This document shows positions 61,372 to 64,000 of a DNA stretch of 64,000 nt, in pieces. The notes below the pieces were generated by a model. That model searched no databases, was not told where the DNA came from, and saw only the letters and a program-made list of their open reading frames with translations. How positions within the stretch are numbered: the stretch's first letter is position 1; every line of letters begins with the position of its first letter. The stretch is from assembly GCF_000018325.1 (NCBI RefSeq), contig NC_009922.1:1860001-1924000 (forward strand), in the 5' to 3' direction. The position numbers and the translations under genes are program-made. The stretch is from Alkaliphilus oremlandii OhILAs. GTDB lineage: Bacteria > Bacillota > Clostridia > Peptostreptococcales > Natronincolaceae.

Positions 61372-62367
61372 GTGCTTAATTTACTTTCATCAAATTTTCA
61401 AGTTAAAATATCGGGTCAAAAGGTGACCTTTAAAAAATATGCTGTACCGATGCAATTTAACTTTGGTGTTAAACCTAGCCTTAAAGCTAAGCGTGGCGAT
61501 AGTTCTATGGCTAGAGACAATTTTAATAAATCTATTGCAAGGTCTAGAAATCGAATCTTTGACATTATTGCTTGTAACGTGAATGTGCTTCCAGATTATG
61601 AAGGAAATATCCAGTTACCAAAGTTTTTGACGCTAACCTTTGCGGAAAACATCACTGATCTGCAGACTGCAAATGCTGAATTTACAACTTTTAACAAGCG
61701 ATTATCTTACCATTTATACAAAACCAATAAGAATGTCCTTAAATATATCTGTATTCCAGAGTTCCAGAAGCGTGGTGCAGTTCATTTTCATGTCTTATAC
61801 TTCAATCTTCCTTACGTCAATATCAAAAAAATATCCGAAGTTTGGGGTCATGGCTACGCTTTTATCGAAGGTATCACAGAAAAACAGAATATTGAAGATT
61901 TTGCTAAGTACGTTTGTAAATATATGTCGAAAAATAATTCAAAAGGTGAAGATAATTATCAAATTTATTTAGAAAAGGAAATGCTGAACTCTAAGCGATA
62001 CTTTACTTCTAGGGGGCTTAATAAACCAGAAATATACAAATTAGATGTGGACAAAGAAATATATCAAACTTTTATTACCTACTTCCAAGAATACCATAAG
62101 GAAAACTTAGAGTACTCTAACGAATTTATCGGTACTGTAGAAGTTAATTCCTATGAAATAAACAAGTCAGAGGTATTGCAAATGCTCAAAAATGCTATTT
62201 ACTCTATATTTGAATCCATGAAAACTGTTTACGGAAAAAAAGCAACATTGACTAGATTTAAAGATATCAACTACTTAAAAACTTTATTTAAAAATCGTCA
62301 TGAAAATTTATATATTGATTCAGAATACCTACGATTACGAAGAGAAAGGAATGAACTATACTCATGA
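61372..62367 (+). CDS. HUH-type rolling-circle replication initiator (Rep)
   Basis: 331 aa from GTG 61372, which has AGGGGG 7 bases upstream; an ATG at 61333 sits in a hairpin loop and lacks a site. Motif 1 FLTLTF (85-90), HUH motif HFH (138-140) in GAVHFHVLY, and motif 3 with two tyrosines four apart (Y180, Y184, then K187). The two-tyrosine pattern is like gpII/phiX A superfamily nickases. Starts rolling-circle replication of the phage. Overlaps the integrase gene by 4 bases (ATGA). Confidence 0.88.
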   Translation: MLNLLSSNFQVKISGQKVTFKKYAVPMQFNFGVKPSLKAKRGDSSMARDNFNKSIARSRNRIFDIIACNVNVLPDYEGNIQLPKFLTLTFAENITDLQTANAEFTTFNKRLSYHLYKTNKNVLKYICIPEFQKRGAVHFHVLYFNLPYVNIKKISEVWGHGYAFIEGITEKQNIEDFAKYVCKYMSKNNSKGEDNYQIYLEKEMLNSKRYFTSRGLNKPEIYKLDVDKEIYQTFITYFQEYHKENLEYSNEFIGTVEVNSYEINKSEVLQMLKNAIYSIFESMKTVYGKKATLTRFKDINYLKTLFKNRHENLYIDSEYLRLRRERNELYS

Positions 62368-63302
62368 TCACTTTACAAAATGCAAAAGAATTATTTTTAA
62401 TGGAGAATCAATTGAAAGGCAATACAGAAAAAACCATACAGAATTATGAAAGAATGATCACTTATTTTCAAAACTTCATCGGCAATAAAGCCATGGAAGA
62501 GATCACCCTATTCGATGTTAAACAGTATCAGCTTTATCTTAGTAGTAAAAAGGCAGAATTTAAGTTCACCGATAAGATTGATCGAACCCTGTCTAAAAAG
62601 ACCATTCAGACGTATACAAGGCAGATTCGGGTATTTCTAAATTGGGCTTATGCGGAGTCGCTTCTTAAAGAAGATATCGGCAGTAAAATAAAGCTTCCAA
62701 AGGCACCGAAAAAAGTCATAGAAATATTGAGCGATGAAGAGATCGAACTTCTGTACAAGTGCATTAATGATAATACGGAATTTGGTCTTAGAAATAAATG
62801 CATGATCTCCTTGATGCTGGACTCTGGATTAAGGCGGGAAGAAGTTATTACCTTAGATTTAGACTGTATTCATTTCACCCAGAATATCATTAAGGTGCAT
62901 GGTAAAGGAGAAAAGGAAAGGATTATACCCCTAGGGGTCTATACAAAGAAATTGCTCTTTAAATACCTTAATGGCTATCGTCCTATGCCTTCCTACCCTA
63001 CCAATCGAGTATTCATATCTCAAGAAAAAGTACCCGTAACAATGGACGTTATGAAAATGTTAATGTTGAGATTGAAGAAAAGAACAGGCATCCAAAGGCT
63101 CAAACCCCATCTATTAAGGCATACCTTTGCTACGAAGTATTTAATCGCTGGTGGTGATGCTTTCAGCTTACAGATGATACTGGGGCATACATCCCTAGAA
63201 ATGACGAGAATGTATTCACATTTGGCAAGTGCCTATACAGTTAAAAACTTTCATAAATTATCTACTTTAGACAGGTTAAAGGGTCAGAATGTGCGTCTAT
63301 AG
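62364..63302 (+). CDS. Tyrosine recombinase (prophage integrase)
   Basis: 312 aa XerC/D-like integrase. N-terminal SAM-like core-binding domain (about 5-105) and catalytic domain with R157, K181/K182, H249-x-x-R252, H275 and nucleophile Y284. Uses the tRNA-Arg anticodon-loop region as attachment site. Being co-translated with Rep (ATGA overlap) ties integration/excision to replication. Most inoviruses depend on host XerCD, so an own integrase is notable though known. Confidence 0.92.
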   Translation: MITLQNAKELFLMENQLKGNTEKTIQNYERMITYFQNFIGNKAMEEITLFDVKQYQLYLSSKKAEFKFTDKIDRTLSKKTIQTYTRQIRVFLNWAYAESLLKEDIGSKIKLPKAPKKVIEILSDEEIELLYKCINDNTEFGLRNKCMISLMLDSGLRREEVITLDLDCIHFTQNIIKVHGKGEKERIIPLGVYTKKLLFKYLNGYRPMPSYPTNRVFISQEKVPVTMDVMKMLMLRLKKRTGIQRLKPHLLRHTFATKYLIAGGDAFSLQMILGHTSLEMTRMYSHLASAYTVKNFHKLSTLDRLKGQNVRL

Positions 63303-63325
63303 TGACTACTTTTAAACCTAAAAAA

Positions 63326-63365
63326 GAGCAAAAAAAATTCAAGGTGAAAACCTTGATTTTGCTCT
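63326..63365 (+). terminator. Terminator after the integrase gene
   Basis: Inner stem TCAAGG/CCTTGA with TGAAAA loop and outer arms AGAGCAAAA/TTTTGCTCT; the right edge is 10 bases from attR. Confidence 0.85.
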
Positions 63366-63374
63366 AATTGCAAT

Positions 63375-63421
63375 ATGGTGCGCCCAGAGAGATTCGAACT
63401 CCCGACCTTCTGATTCGTAGT
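63375..63421 (-). repeat. attR: 3' half of intact tRNA-Arg(ACG)
   Basis: 47 bases identical to attL. Here it forms the 3' part of a complete tRNA, so phage DNA has restored the tRNA gene it entered. Confidence 0.95.
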
Positions 63422-63452
63422 CAGACACTCTATCCAGCTGAGCTATGAGCGC
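63376..63452 (-). tRNA. tRNA-Arg (ACG), integration target
   Basis: Full cloverleaf with CCA; loop CTACGAA. Residues from the anticodon loop to CCA come from the phage attachment site; the 5' half is chromosomal. Confidence 0.97.
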
Positions 63453-63456
63453 TTTT

Positions 63457-63531
<75 letters not shown>

Positions 63532-63546
63532 ATCTAATTTTTTAAA

Positions 63547-63622
63547 TGGTGACCCATCCGCGACTCGAACGCGGGACACCCTGATTAAAAGTCAGGTGCT
63601 CTACCGACTGAGCTAATGGGTC
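63547..63622 (-). tRNA. tRNA-Lys (TTT), copy 2
   Basis: Identical in sequence to the copy at 55693-55768; loop CTTTTAA. Confidence 0.97.
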
Positions 63623-63630
63623 CTGTTTTT

Positions 63631-63704
63631 TGGAGCGGGTGAAGGGAATCGAACCCTCGCGATCAGCTTGGAAGGCTGACGTTCTACCATTGAACTACAC
63701 CCGC
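63631..63704 (-). tRNA. tRNA-Gly (TCC)
   Basis: Full cloverleaf with CCA; loop CTTCCAA. Confidence 0.96.
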
Positions 63705-63709
63705 ATACA

Positions 63710-63786
63710 TGGAGCTGGTGATGGGATTCGAACCCGCGACCTGCTGATTACAAATCAGCTGCTCTGGCCAACTGAGCTACACCAGC
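63710..63786 (-). tRNA. tRNA-Thr (TGT)
   Basis: Full cloverleaf with CCA; loop TTTGTAA. Confidence 0.96.
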
Positions 63787-63817
63787 ATGCTAAACGATGT
63801 TTCTTTTTATTTAAAAA

Positions 63818-63894
63818 TGGCGATCCGGAAGGGGCTCGAACCCTCGACCTCCAGCGTGACAGGCTGGCATTCTAACCAACTGAACTACCGGACC
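63818..63894 (-). tRNA. tRNA-Asp (GTC)
   Basis: Full cloverleaf with CCA; loop CTGTCAC. Confidence 0.96.
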
Positions 63895-63898
63895 ATTT

Positions 63899-63974
63899 TG
63901 GTGGGCGCAACAGGACTTGAACCTGTGACCCCCTGCTTGTAAGGCAGGTGCTCTCCCAGCTGAGCTATGCGCCC
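63899..63974 (-). tRNA. tRNA-Val (TAC)
   Basis: Full cloverleaf with CCA; loop CTTACAA. Confidence 0.97.
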
Positions 63975-63981
63975 AAAATTT

Positions 63982-64000
63982 TGGTGACCCCTAGGGGAAT
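63982..64000 (-). tRNA. Partial tRNA (3' end only; probably Glu)
   Basis: Only the acceptor 3' strand, part of the T arm and CCA are in the window. The end CCCTAGGGGTCACCA resembles tRNA-Glu of Firmicutes; the anticodon is outside, so identity is inference. Confidence 0.6.

Larger units (their letters stand above)
56272..63421 (+). mobile_element. Integrated filamentous phage (inovirus) prophage, about 7.1 kb
   Basis: Bounded by 47-bp perfect direct repeats; unit length from repeat to repeat 7,103 bp, in the genome size range of inoviruses. Gene order on plus: ssDNA-binding-like, small coat-like, major coat, terminator, pIII-like, pVI-like, small membrane protein, Zot/pI ATPase, origin-like region, HUH Rep, tyrosine integrase. 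A divergent lysogeny arm carries an XRE repressor, DUF2726 protein and LexA-box promoter. All hallmark genes look intact and no secretin is present, consistent with a monoderm host. Confidence 0.9.

Noticed and set aside
61640..61972. 110-codon plus-strand frame inside rep
   Set aside because: Overlaps the HUH motif region of Rep in another frame and lacks a binding site.
61372..62367. Plasmid or transposon (IS91-type) replicase
   Set aside because: Adjacent tyrosine integrase, tRNA att repeats and phage structural genes make a phage Rep far more likely.
63630..63875. 81-codon open frame on the plus strand at the right end
   Set aside because: It is antisense to tRNA-Gly, tRNA-Thr and tRNA-Asp and has the usual spurious tRNA-derived sequence.

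Overview
The window is AT-rich DNA from a spore-forming, low-GC Firmicute of the class Clostridia. The evidence is a sigF operon followed by spoVA genes, a yunB homologue, a six-subunit Rnf complex, GGAGG-type ribosome binding sites with frequent GTG/TTG starts, and dense rho-independent terminators. An Alkaliphilus-like anaerobe would fit, but that is inference. No rRNA genes or CRISPR arrays were seen.

Positions 1-55100 are ordinary chromosome, mostly on the minus strand. Blocks, left to right: cell shape and division (Gx-type transporter, DUF4321, maf, radC, mreBCD, mrdA, minC, minD); rnfCDGEAB (ion-pumping ferredoxin:NAD oxidoreductase); SPOR-domain and SH3/NlpC wall proteins, yebC and nadE; a split TSUP permease, CoA-binding protein, YigZ, a degenerate Nudix protein, HEAT-repeat protein, hflX, yunB and a class A PBP; a sporulation block (spoIIAA-spoIIAB-sigF with a recognisable sigma-H promoter, then spoVAA, AB, AC, AD, AE); small metabolic genes with some gene remnants; an AtuA-family/CitMHS transporter operon with a near-perfect sigma-54 promoter next to its enhancer-binding activator; MATE, GNAT and molybdenum cofactor genes, thiI-iscS, LUD protein, a candidate small RNA upstream of an asparaginase, UvrD-type helicase, SLH protein and a YprB-type exonuclease.

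From 55222 to the right edge is a minus-strand tRNA array (18 complete genes plus one partial). It is interrupted by a 7.1-kb element that I read as a complete filamentous phage (inovirus) prophage, the most interesting part of the window. It is bounded by 47-bp direct repeats (56272-56318 and 63375-63421) made of the 3' half of tRNA-Arg(ACG); the intact tRNA lies at the right end. Gene order parallels Ff phages: ssDNA-binding-like protein, small coat-like protein, 54-aa major coat protein, terminator, pIII-like adsorption protein, pVI-like protein, small membrane protein, Zot/pI ATPase, structured intergenic region (probable origin), HUH Rep, tyrosine integrase. No secretin is encoded, as expected for a host without an outer membrane.

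The left arm of the prophage carries a lysogeny module: an XRE repressor with three 14-bp operator-like repeats around the structural promoter, a divergent membrane-anchored DUF2726 nuclease-like gene, and a promoter bracketed by two LexA boxes that would drive a 29-residue peptide on DNA damage. The adsorption gene contains a T9 run forming a canonical -1 slippery site; beyond it both reading frames look protein-coding, so it may yield two products. This frameshift or nested-gene arrangement and the SOS-controlled peptide are the parts least likely to have been described.
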